The position numbers were made by a program, and so were the translations under genes. From assembly GCA_964446865.1 (NCBI GenBank), contig CAYURD010000025.1, forward strand, positions 1-44,714: DNA of 44,714 nt. The letters run 5' to 3'. Source of the stretch: Glaciecola sp964446865 (GTDB lineage: Bacteria; Pseudomonadota; Gammaproteobacteria; Enterobacterales; Alteromonadaceae). The notes below the pieces were generated by a model. It made no database searches. It saw only the letters and a list, made by a program, of their open reading frames with translations, and was not told the origin of the DNA. Shown in pieces: positions 7,981 through 15,819 of this stretch (its first letter is position 1; every line of letters begins with the position of its first letter).

Positions 7981-8715
7981 TCACCTTAGAGCGGTAACCG
8001 CATCCACTAACTTCGGCGCCATAAACTCAACAATTAGCGGCTGCGCTTCTTTCGTAGGATGAATACCATCGTTTTGCATAAGTTCTGGGTCAAGTGCAAT
8101 CTCTTGCAAAAAAAACGGAATTAGCGGTATTTCAAAGTCTTTCGCTAAATCATGAAAAATTTTAGTAAACAAGCGAGTATAGCGAGCACCATAGTTAGTG
8201 GGAATTTGCATTTCTTGGATAATAACGTCAACGTCATTGCTTTGGGCTAACTCAATCATTTGAATTAAATTTTGTTTAATTTTACGAGGGTTATGTCCTT
8301 GCAGCGCATTATTACCACCAAGCTCAATATACAAGTGCGAAGGCTTGTGTAAATCGAGCAAGCGGGGCAAGCGAGCCAAGCCTCCATCAGTGGTATCACC
8401 ACTTATAGCAGCGTTTACAACGTCAATATTGATGCCTTCTTGTTGCCACTTTTCAGCTAATAAGTACACCCATCCTTGCTCTGCAGTCAGACCATAAGCC
8501 GCGCTTAAACTATCCCCTAATACCAATAATTTATATTCTGTTACAGTTTGCTGGCTATTTGCGCTTGTTTCTTGCTGATCTGAATGAACGTTAATCGCGA
8601 ATAAAAGACTAACAAATATAACCATCCATTTAGCCGTACCCGCACAACTGAATGTTGACTGCGAAGCAAATGCTGAAAAACGAGCTATCAAAAGTTTACA
8701 GGAATTATTAGTCAC
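7981..8715 (-). CDS. tesA: Periplasmic thioesterase/lysophospholipase L1 TesA
   Basis: An SGNH-family esterase that hydrolyses acyl-CoA thioesters and lysophospholipids in the periplasm. The four conserved blocks are present: GDSLSAAYG (nucleophile Ser), SGDTTDGG (Gly), ELGGNNALQG (Asn) and DGIHPTKE (Asp/His). The frame opens with a GTG at 8715, two bases from the divergent ybbA ATG, which leaves no room for two promoters. An in-frame ATG at 8625 gives a short signal sequence (MVIFVSLLFAINVHS) and may be the real start, though no clear Shine-Dalgarno supports it. The head-to-head arrangement with ybbA-ybbP matches E. coli. Confidence 0.9.
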   Translation of the reverse strand: MTNNSCKLLIARFSAFASQSTFSCAGTAKWMVIFVSLLFAINVHSDQQETSANSQQTVTEYKLLVLGDSLSAAYGLTAEQGWVYLLAEKWQQEGINIDVVNAAISGDTTDGGLARLPRLLDLHKPSHLYIELGGNNALQGHNPRKIKQNLIQMIELAQSNDVDVIIQEMQIPTNYGARYTRLFTKIFHDLAKDFEIPLIPFFLQEIALDPELMQNDGIHPTKEAQPLIVEFMAPKLVDAVTALR

Positions 8716-8716
8716 T

Positions 8717-9427
8717 ATGAGTCAAGCCTCTTTGATGATTGAAACAAAAAGCGTTATTAAGAAAGTCTCTACGAATGAAGGCGAGTTACAGATCCTTCAG
8801 CCTATCAGCTTTAATGTAAGCGCAGGAGAGAGTGTAGCAATTGTTGGCGCGTCTGGCTCGGGAAAATCTACTTTGCTAGGTTTATTAGCAGGATTGGATG
8901 AAGTCAGCGGTGGCCATATTTTCGTTGATGGCGAACCACTCCATACAATGGACGAAGAACAGCGTGCTCGTTTACGGGGTGAAAAAGTAGGCTTTATTTT
9001 TCAGAGCTTTATGTTGGTGCAAAGTTTAACCGCGCTTGAGAATATCATGTTACCTGCAGAAATAGCAGGCATGGCAGACGCCAAAAAGCGCGCGAATGAG
9101 ATTATTAAACAAGTAGGTTTAGAGCACAGGGCACATCATTTTCCTAATCAGCTATCGGGTGGTGAGCAACAGCGTGTGGCGATTGCGCGTGCATTTATTA
9201 CCAACCCTAAACTCTTATTTGCAGATGAGCCTACCGGTAACCTTGATTCTGTTAATTCTCAAAAAGTTGAAGAGCTGTTATTTGCCTTAAACAAAGATTC
9301 AGACACAACCTTAGTGTTAGTGACTCACGACAACGCATTGGCAGAAAAATGCGATCGTCAACTACGCATGAACGCTGGTGAACTCACCGAACAAACTACT
9401 CACCTAAAAGTCGTGTCGGGAGAATAA
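8717..9427 (+). CDS. ybbA: ABC transporter ATP-binding protein YbbA (LolD-like)
   Basis: The cytoplasmic ATPase of a MacB/LolD-type ABC system that works with the following permease. The 236 residues include Walker A GASGSGKST (residues 44-52), Q-loop region FIFQSF, signature LSGGEQQRVAIARA, Walker B LLFADEPTGNLD and the switch histidine in LVTHD. The partner gene starts three bases after the stop. Family function (lipoprotein or lipid extraction rather than import) and pairing with tesA follow from conserved synteny; the true substrate is not established. Confidence 0.93.
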   Translation: MSQASLMIETKSVIKKVSTNEGELQILQPISFNVSAGESVAIVGASGSGKSTLLGLLAGLDEVSGGHIFVDGEPLHTMDEEQRARLRGEKVGFIFQSFMLVQSLTALENIMLPAEIAGMADAKKRANEIIKQVGLEHRAHHFPNQLSGGEQQRVAIARAFITNPKLLFADEPTGNLDSVNSQKVEELLFALNKDSDTTLVLVTHDNALAEKCDRQLRMNAGELTEQTTHLKVVSGE

Positions 9428-9430
9428 GGG

Positions 9431-11944
9431 ATGATGGCGTTTAATTTAGCGTGGCGTTTGTTTAAACACGAAGCGAGGCGCGGCGAATTAACAATTATTT
9501 TGTTGGCAATTGTATTGTCTGTCGCTTCGGTACTGTCTTTATCAATGTTTTCAGAACGTCTTCAACAGGCGTTAACCGACCGCAGCGCAGAGTTTATTGC
9601 TGCCGACAGTCAATTGCGTTCACGCAATCCAGTAGACCCATTGTGGATAGATGAAGCTGCCAAGTTTGGTTTAGATACTGCCTTTCAGCTCTCGACACGG
9701 TCTATGGTCTTTGCTGGTGATGATTTAGCGTTATCAGACGTGCGAGCCGTCAACAATGCTTACCCACTCAAAGGTAAAGTAAAACTTACCGACATCCCAT
9801 TTGGTGAAGGCATAGCGACTGACAATGATGTACCTGCGGGCGAAGTGTGGGCCGATTCGCGCTTACTACAAGTCTTACAAATTGAACTTGGTGATAATGT
9901 GGATGTGGGCGATGCGTCGTTACGCGTCACACAAATCTTAAGTGAAATTCCTGATGCAGGGTTTAGCGTATTTAACACTGACCCCATTTTATTGATGAAC
10001 GCAGATGATATCCCTAGCACAAACATCACTGGGCCGGGCAGTCGTGTTAGTTACAAATATTATTTTACCGGTGAGCCAAACCAGTTAGAAGATTATTATG
10101 ACTGGTTACGGCCACAGCTAAACCGTGAAATCCATCGCTGGACTAGCGTTAAAGACGATGATTCGGCGATTGGTAATTCTATTGCGCGTGCCGAAGAGTT
10201 TTTCTTATTAGCGAGCTTACTCGCCATTGTGTTAGCCGCAGTATCAATCGCGGTTGCTGCACAGCGATTTAGCCAACGTCATTTTGATCCGGTTGCCATC
10301 ATGAAGACCTTGGGTGCTGGCAAGTCGATGGTGCGCACTATTTACTTAATTCAGATTTGTTTTATTACGTTGCTAGGTATTGTGCTTGGTGCAGGCATTG
10401 GTTACGTAATTCAAGAGGCCGTGGCATATGCGATTAAAGATCAAGTTGAAGTGGCCTTAAACACTTGGTATTGGCGCCCGCTCGGTATTGCGATTTTTAC
10501 TGGCGTGACATGTGCTTTGTTGTTTTCTATTTATCCGCTGTTGCAGCTCTTTTCAGTCCCGCCTTTGCGCGTGTTACGCAAAGACATTAGCTCTACTGTT
10601 TCATCTAAATTTTTGCAATTTGCGTTTTCAGGCGGCGCAGTCTTTTTGTTGATGTGGGTGTATAGCGGCAATTTAAAAATTAGCAGTATTTTATTTTCTG
10701 GCGGCATTGTATTAGTGCTTAGCTTATTAGCAATGACCCATTTACTGATTGTAGTTGGACGCAAGTTAGGCAGCGGCAGCATGGGCGCATGGACATTAGC
10801 CTGGGCACGCATCCGTCGCCGGGCAATGGGTAACTCTGTGCAGTTAATAAGCTTTGCCATCACAATCATGTTGCTACTGGTGGTATTGGTAATGCGTAAT
10901 GATTTGGTCAAACAATGGCGAGATCAACTGCCCGAAGGTACGCCAAATTACTTTATTTCTAACGTCACCGAAGCGCAAAAAGATGCGCTTAAGCAGCATT
11001 TTGATAATAACGATGTGCAATATGAAAAGTTTTATCCTGTTGCCCGCGGTCGATTTGCTGGCATAAATGACGAGACCGTGCGTACCGAAATTACCAAAGA
11101 AGGCGAAGAGCGCGCTGATGATGGTCGCCAAGGCTTGGGGCGTGAAGCTAATTTGAGTTGGGGTACCGAGTTGCAAGACGGTAATATCATTACCGAAGGA
11201 GAGTGGCACGACAATTGGCAAGAGGGCGATCCTATACCCTTGTCGATGGAGACCGAAGTGGCTAGGCGCTTAGGTATTTCATTGGGCGATACCTTAACAT
11301 TCAACATTGGTAGCGAAGTCGTAAAAGCACAAGTTACCAGTATGCGCGAAGTGAATTGGCAAACCTTACAACCTAATTTCTTTTTTGTTTTACATCCTAA
11401 AGCAATGGAGAATTTTAGTGCAACGTATATCACCAGCTTTCATTTGGACGAGAGTAGAAAGAATGAAATTGCGCCGTTAATGGCGCCATTTGCTAGCGTG
11501 ACCTTATTTGATGTTGATGCGCGCATCGACCAACTGCGTGAAATAATTGATCAAGTCTCGGCGGCGGTAGAGTTTATTTTAGTCCTAGTGCTAGTGGCTG
11601 GCGCACTAGTATTAATCGCGCAAGTACAAGCCAGCATGGACGAAAGGCTACAAGAGCTTGCGATACTCAGAACCTTAGGCTTAAAAGGGCGCAGCATTCG
11701 ATTTAGCGTCATTAATGAGTTTTTAATAATTGGTGGTGTGGCAGGTTTGATGGCTGCGTTTGCGAATGAGTTTAGTTTGTACTTGTTGCAAACAATGGTT
11801 TTCCAAATGCCGTTTTCGCTTCACTTTGAGTATTGGGCTATTGCACCTACTATCGGCGCGGTGGTTGTAGGCATATTGGGCGCGTTCGCGTGTTGGCGTT
11901 TGCTGTCACTGAATACTGCTCACTTGTTACGTAAGATGGTATAG
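9431..11944 (+). CDS. ybbP: FtsX-family ABC permease YbbP
   Basis: An inner-membrane permease of 837 residues that pairs with YbbA. It has an N-terminal helix (ELTIILLAIVLSVASVLSLS), a periplasmic domain, a first FtsX-type helix set (about residues 255-450), a second large periplasmic region (about 500-690) and a C-terminal FtsX bundle (LVLVLVAGALVLIAQVQASM, then ERLQELAILRTLGLKG, a coupling-helix motif). GGGAG at 9418-9422 serves ATG 9431 or 9434. Length and two-FtsX layout are normal for YbbP. The stop is followed by a repeat-rich spacer. Confidence 0.9.
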   Translation: MMAFNLAWRLFKHEARRGELTIILLAIVLSVASVLSLSMFSERLQQALTDRSAEFIAADSQLRSRNPVDPLWIDEAAKFGLDTAFQLSTRSMVFAGDDLALSDVRAVNNAYPLKGKVKLTDIPFGEGIATDNDVPAGEVWADSRLLQVLQIELGDNVDVGDASLRVTQILSEIPDAGFSVFNTDPILLMNADDIPSTNITGPGSRVSYKYYFTGEPNQLEDYYDWLRPQLNREIHRWTSVKDDDSAIGNSIARAEEFFLLASLLAIVLAAVSIAVAAQRFSQRHFDPVAIMKTLGAGKSMVRTIYLIQICFITLLGIVLGAGIGYVIQEAVAYAIKDQVEVALNTWYWRPLGIAIFTGVTCALLFSIYPLLQLFSVPPLRVLRKDISSTVSSKFLQFAFSGGAVFLLMWVYSGNLKISSILFSGGIVLVLSLLAMTHLLIVVGRKLGSGSMGAWTLAWARIRRRAMGNSVQLISFAITIMLLLVVLVMRNDLVKQWRDQLPEGTPNYFISNVTEAQKDALKQHFDNNDVQYEKFYPVARGRFAGINDETVRTEITKEGEERADDGRQGLGREANLSWGTELQDGNIITEGEWHDNWQEGDPIPLSMETEVARRLGISLGDTLTFNIGSEVVKAQVTSMREVNWQTLQPNFFFVLHPKAMENFSATYITSFHLDESRKNEIAPLMAPFASVTLFDVDARIDQLREIIDQVSAAVEFILVLVLVAGALVLIAQVQASMDERLQELAILRTLGLKGRSIRFSVINEFLIIGGVAGLMAAFANEFSLYLLQTMVFQMPFSLHFEYWAIAPTIGAVVVGILGAFACWRLLSLNTAHLLRKMV

Positions 11945-12030
11945 GGTTTATCTGTTGGGTGAAGCTTACACAGAATGGTCGTTTAAAATGTCTTCGTTAT
12001 CCCCGCGTAGACCTAATATTGGTTGATTAA

Positions 12031-12192
12031 GACTTCCTCGTCATCCTCGCGGAGGTCTAATATTCGATAAAGACTTCCTCGTCATCCTCGCGGAGGTCTA
12101 ATACTCGTCGATAAAGACTTCCTCGTCATCCTCGCGAAGGTCTAATACTCGTCGATAAAGACTTCCTCGTCATCCTCGCGAAGGCGGGGATC
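12031..12192 (+). repeat. Four tandem repeats of 41-44 bp
   Basis: Copies of GACTTCCTCGTCATCCTCGC plus a variable tail (AGGTCTAATACTCGTCGATAAA type) start at 12031, 12072, 12116 and 12160, with spacings of 41, 44 and 44. A degenerate earlier unit may lie just upstream (from about 11990). The last unit ends in CGCGAAGGCGGGGATC, joining the REP-like family. Confidence 0.88.
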
Positions 12193-12255
12193 TGGTTGAT
12201 GTTATTGCAAAACGTATCAAAATATACACTTAGCCAAGATCGATTGGTTCCAATG

Positions 12256-12373
12256 AGGTTCCCGCCTTCGCGGGAATGACGGGGTTTTGTTTTGAACGAA
12301 CAGCATTACGCCTTCGCGGGAATGATGAGGTTTTAGCTTAAGCGAACAGTATTAGGCCTTCGCCAGAATGACG
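12256..12373 (-). repeat. REP-like arm plus tandem units, inverse orientation
   Basis: Read on the minus strand this is CGTCATTCTGGCGAAGGCCTAATACTGTTCGCTTAAGC-type DNA, repeated about every 46 bases and ending in CCCGCGAAGGCGGGAACCTC. It is the same family as the array after purF (44622-44714). Its inner arm pairs with the end of the tandem array at 12168-12192. Confidence 0.85.
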
Positions 12374-12403
12374 TGGAGTTTGTTTTATGCTTGTAAGAAA
12401 GAA

Positions 12404-13291
12404 TCAAATATCCAGCGCATCAAGCGCTTCAACTAGCGTTGGGTAGGTAAAGTTAAACCCGGCAGTTAATAAGCGTTCAGGTACTACTTTTTGACCGTAA
12501 AGCACTAATTCTGACGACTCACCCATTAAGGTTTTAAGCACAAATGCGGGGACTCTAAAAATACTTGGGCGCTCGAGTCTTTTAGCCAGTTTTAGGGTGA
12601 AGAACGCATTAGTATTAGGATTGGGAGAAGTAAGATTATAAGCGCCAATGCACTTATCATTTTCTAATAAAAATACTAATGCGTTTACCATATCTTCAAT
12701 ATGGATCCACGACATAAATTGTGTACCACTGCTAATAGGGCCACCTAAACCAAGTCTAAATGGCATTAGCATTTTGGCTAATGCACCGCCGTCTTCGTCT
12801 AACACAATACCTGTTCTAGCAATACATACGCGAGTGTCTGCTTGTTGTGCTATATCTTCCCATTTTTTACACACCTCACGTGAAAACTCTTCATGGAAAT
12901 CAGTAAAGTCTTCGTTAATAGGTGTATCGCCTTGCCGGCCATAAATACCCACGGCAGAGCCACTGATAAATACCGATGGCTTCTTACTTGCCGTGTTAAT
13001 TAGGTCAACAAGCTTTTGCGTAATGTCCCATCTAGATTGGCATATGCGCTCTTTTTGCGCATCGCTCCAGCGTTTGTCAGCAATTGGCTCGCCCGCTAAA
13101 TTGATGATGCCATGAAAATCGTCAACGCTTGACATAGACTCAAGCGTACACACGTTTATATCATCACTTAATAAGCGCTTTGCACGACTTGGGTCGCGGC
13201 TTATCACGCTTATCTTATATTTAGTTTTTAATTTGTCGACTAACTGCCGACCAATCAGCCCCGTGCCACCGGTCACCAACAACTGCTGCAT
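12404..13291 (-). CDS. yfcH: NAD(P)-binding epimerase-like protein YfcH
   Basis: A 295-residue atypical short-chain dehydrogenase/epimerase. The N-terminal Rossmann motif TGGTGLIG (residues 7-14) binds the dinucleotide, followed by INLAGEPIADKRW and FISGSAVGIYG, which are typical of the YfcH group. The C-terminal segment (LMGESSELVLYGQKVVPERL, then GFNFTYPTLVEAL) is the small domain peculiar to this family. The reaction is unknown. It lies three bases after folX on the same strand, as in E. coli, so the two are almost certainly cotranscribed. Confidence 0.9.
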   Translation of the reverse strand: MQQLLVTGGTGLIGRQLVDKLKTKYKISVISRDPSRAKRLLSDDINVCTLESMSSVDDFHGIINLAGEPIADKRWSDAQKERICQSRWDITQKLVDLINTASKKPSVFISGSAVGIYGRQGDTPINEDFTDFHEEFSREVCKKWEDIAQQADTRVCIARTGIVLDEDGGALAKMLMPFRLGLGGPISSGTQFMSWIHIEDMVNALVFLLENDKCIGAYNLTSPNPNTNAFFTLKLAKRLERPSIFRVPAFVLKTLMGESSELVLYGQKVVPERLLTAGFNFTYPTLVEALDALDI

Positions 13292-13294
13292 AGC

Positions 13295-13660
13295 TTACTC
13301 CTTAGTACACGACAGTGCTAAAGATACAGAGTCAGAAAAGCGCAGTGCGTGAGGCTTATCTACTTCTGCTTCTGCGAATGTTACCCATGGATGTTCAGCG
13401 GCAATGGCTAATACATCGGCAGTGAGTTTTTCTAATAACGAAAAGCGATTGTCTTCGACTAAGCGGATTATCGCTTTAGTAATAATTTTGTAGTTTAGCG
13501 CGTCTTCCATTTGATCAGAGTCTGTTGCGCGCTTGGCGTCGTAATGAATAAGAATATTGATGACAACATCTTGCTGATTTTTAATTTCGTCTTCATTAAT
13601 TCCAATGTAAGTGCGTAGTCTTAAATTTTTTATCCTAATAGTCGCAAGATTAAGGTTCAT
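13295..13660 (-). CDS. folX: Dihydroneopterin triphosphate 2'-epimerase FolX
   Basis: 121 residues of the FolB/FolX tunnelling fold. In E. coli the enzyme epimerises dihydroneopterin triphosphate to the monapterin form. Diagnostic stretches are IRIKNLRLRTYIGINEDE at the N-terminus, RFSLLEKLTADVL in the middle and the C-terminal DKPHALRFSDSVSLAL. These resemble FolX rather than the folate-pathway FolB. It is the first gene of folX-yfcH and is divergent from the AI-2E family transporter. Confidence 0.92.
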   Translation of the reverse strand: MNLNLATIRIKNLRLRTYIGINEDEIKNQQDVVINILIHYDAKRATDSDQMEDALNYKIITKAIIRLVEDNRFSLLEKLTADVLAIAAEHPWVTFAEAEVDKPHALRFSDSVSLALSCTKE

Positions 13661-13688
13661 TGTTGTGAGTATTCCTTGTTATGATGAT

Positions 13689-13708
13689 GAACTACTAAAG
13701 TGTAGTTC
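13689..13708. promoter_or_regulatory. Inverted repeat in folX/transporter divergent region
   Basis: GAACTAC (13689-13695) and GTAGTTC (13702-13708) are perfect seven-base arms around TAAAGT, 29 bases upstream of the folX start and 66 bases before the transporter start. The position suits an operator for a dimeric regulator. The regulator is unknown. Confidence 0.4.
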
Positions 13709-13773
13709 GAAATTGTCGTGCACGTTTGTTAATTTTACGTTTTTTGTGAATAGTTTTACTTTGGATAGCCTAA

Positions 13774-14853
13774 ATGGATATTAAATCGACCCCAGTATTA
13801 AAAGCATTCCTCATTATGGCGTGTGTTGTTGTTGTACTCGCCGGAATAAAAGCTGCTAGCCTTGTTTTAGTCCCATTTTTACTATCTATTTTTATCGCCA
13901 TCGCGGTAAGCCCGCTCATTAATTGGTCGAGTAAATACAAAGTACCTCGCTGGCTGTCTATCACATTAGTTATACTTTTAATGGTAGTGATTGGATTTAT
14001 GCTAGCAGGCTTAATCACGCAATCACTGGCAGAATTTCGTGCCAACCTGCCCACTTATAAGACGCAGCTGGCTGGAGAGTTTGCTTGGATAGTTGAAAAA
14101 CTAGCCTTACTTAACATTCATATCAACCAAGACCTCTTTGTATCCTACTTAGATCCTGCTATGGCCATGAGTTTAGCGACCAATATTATCAGTGGCATGG
14201 GCTCCGTTTTATCAAACGTATTTTTAATATTGCTCACGGTCATCTTTATGTTGTTTGAGGCCGAATCTATGCCACGTAGAGTGCACATTGCGATGTCTGA
14301 TCCTGACATGAATTTAACTCACATAGACCGCTTTTTAGAATCGGTTAATCAATATCTTGTTATCAAAATGTTAGTGAGCCTTGCTACTGGCGTGTGTATT
14401 GGCACATGGCTGTACTTTTTAGGCGTTGACCATTACATGCTGTGGGCTGTACTGTCGTTTATGCTCAACTTTATTCCTAACATTGGATCTATTATTGCGG
14501 CCATTCCTGCTGTACTTATGGCCTTTGTCGAGTTTGGCTTCGTTCAAGCCGGATTAGCTGGCTTGGGCTTTATTGTGGTTAATATGGTAATGGGCAATGT
14601 AGTTGAGCCACGTTTTATGGGGCGAGGTTTAGGCTTATCGACGCTTGTCGTATTTTTATCCTTAATTTTTTGGGGTTGGTTGTTAGGTACTGTTGGTATG
14701 CTTCTTTCAGTACCATTAACGATGGTGGTAAAAATAGCTTTGGAATCAAGAGAAAGCACTCGCTGGTTAGCTATTTTATTGTCGGGCGACGAACGAGACT
14801 TAATTATAAATGAGCAAAAAGAAGCGACAAAAGAAATTCCTCATATGAAATAA
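13774..14853 (+). CDS. AI-2E family transporter (TqsA/PerM-like)
   Basis: An inner-membrane protein of 359 residues with about seven to eight hydrophobic helices. The first ones (FLIMACVVVVLAGIKAASLV, then VPFLLSIFIAIAVSPLINW) are typical of the AI-2E exporter superfamily, as are the central hydrophilic stretch and the C-terminal NFIPNIGSIIAAIPAVLMAF and GWLLGTVGMLLSVPLTMV blocks. TqsA exports the quorum signal AI-2 in E. coli, but many relatives carry other substrates, including ions, so the cargo is unassigned. The gene is monocistronic by context. Confidence 0.85.
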   Translation: MDIKSTPVLKAFLIMACVVVVLAGIKAASLVLVPFLLSIFIAIAVSPLINWSSKYKVPRWLSITLVILLMVVIGFMLAGLITQSLAEFRANLPTYKTQLAGEFAWIVEKLALLNIHINQDLFVSYLDPAMAMSLATNIISGMGSVLSNVFLILLTVIFMLFEAESMPRRVHIAMSDPDMNLTHIDRFLESVNQYLVIKMLVSLATGVCIGTWLYFLGVDHYMLWAVLSFMLNFIPNIGSIIAAIPAVLMAFVEFGFVQAGLAGLGFIVVNMVMGNVVEPRFMGRGLGLSTLVVFLSLIFWGWLLGTVGMLLSVPLTMVVKIALESRESTRWLAILLSGDERDLIINEQKEATKEIPHMK

Positions 14854-15241
14854 AAAGGTCTTCCTGCTCGCGTATTAGTGCTTTAAAGGTGCTGATAAGC
14901 GAATATTTCTCAAAAACCTATTTTTATTGACGTCACGCAACTGTATTTTGAGGTTAAAAGAGTAAGTAAGCCAAGCTACTTGTCGCCTAATTCACTCTGG
15001 TCGTTAACACTGCCGCGAATACTGCGATTTAACTAAGCTACCAATACCCAAGAGTGTTCAATTTGCTTGAAATACGGTAATTAATGACGATTTTCAACAA
15101 ATGCCTTAAGAAAAATTGTAAACAGCCCACAAGTCATTAACTTAATGTTAACATCAAGAAATTATGGTCATAACACTGCTATACCTTCTATACATGGCGC
15201 AGTCTATGATTGTCGGGCTAAAATATGTAAAGGCAAACAAC
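14854..15241. other. 388-bp intergenic region, mostly featureless
   Basis: No gene or clear terminator is seen after the transporter. The palindrome TGACGTCA lies near 14930, and an inverted repeat TTAAC-TTAAT-GTTAA lies near 15138-15152, about 90 bases before the chosen start of the next gene. Either could be a regulator site. The in-frame ATG at 15164 would add 26 residues without a Tat motif at the N-terminus, so I treat this DNA as 5' region. Confidence 0.6.
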
Positions 15242-15817
15242 ATGAATAGACGAGAAATACTCAAATATGCTGCTTTGGTGACAGGCACGGCAATTTGCGC
15301 ACCAATGACCCTTGCAATGCTATCTGGATGTTCACCGCAACCAACCGGTCCTAATGCGACGTCTGAAGGCAGTGAAGATCTTGGACAATTCTTTAGTAAC
15401 GCCGATTTAACCTTACTCACGCAAATAATGGACGTTATTTTACCTAAAACTGATACGCCTTCGCCAAGCGAGGTCGGCGTCCCGCTGATTATCGATAATA
15501 TGTTCGCCAATGTATACGAGGTCAGTTATCAAGAAAAGTTTATGACTTTGTTTGCTGAGCTTCGAACTCACCTGGGTAATTTTACTGATGTAAATACGAC
15601 ACAACAATTGGCCATGTTAAGAGAGCTTGAAACATTACCTGCCGACCGGCGTGATAATGCATACTGGGCTTACATCGACATAAAGCAACAGTGCGTGGCC
15701 TTTTATCTCTCTACAGAGCAGGTTGCAGAAAATCACTTAAACTATTTACCAATACCAGGCCAATACAAGCCATGTGTTTCTTTGGATGAATTAAACGGTA
15801 AGGCATGGGCGATATAA
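15242..15817 (+). CDS. Gluconate 2-dehydrogenase subunit 3 family protein (Tat lipoprotein)
   Basis: The small subunit that accompanies GMC-type membrane dehydrogenases; 191 residues from the chosen start. The N-terminus MNRREILKYAALVTGTAIC has a twin-arginine motif and a hydrophobic stretch, and a lipobox (MLSGC) follows, suggesting Tat export and lipid anchoring. The rest matches the family: LTQIMDVILPKTDTPSPSEVGVP, then helices and a tryptophan-tyrosine segment. AAAGG at 15228-15232 supports the ATG at 15242. The large subunit starts two bases after the stop. Confidence 0.85.
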   Translation: MNRREILKYAALVTGTAICAPMTLAMLSGCSPQPTGPNATSEGSEDLGQFFSNADLTLLTQIMDVILPKTDTPSPSEVGVPLIIDNMFANVYEVSYQEKFMTLFAELRTHLGNFTDVNTTQQLAMLRELETLPADRRDNAYWAYIDIKQQCVAFYLSTEQVAENHLNYLPIPGQYKPCVSLDELNGKAWAI

Positions 15818-15819
15818 AG

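Larger units (their letters stand above)
11945..12403. other. Repeat-filled spacer between converging ybbP and yfcH
   Basis: This 459-base gap holds no gene that I can support. It contains a tandem array (12031-12192), an inverted REP-like partner (12256-12280) and a second set of repeat units running toward yfcH (12281-12373). No classical terminator with a T tract is visible; the repeats may serve as transcript ends for both genes. Confidence 0.8.

Noticed and set aside
8717..11944. YbbA-YbbP as the exporter of the double-glycine peptides
   Set aside because: YbbA lacks a C39 peptidase domain and the pair is an ordinary conserved tesA-linked FtsX-type system, over 20 kb away.
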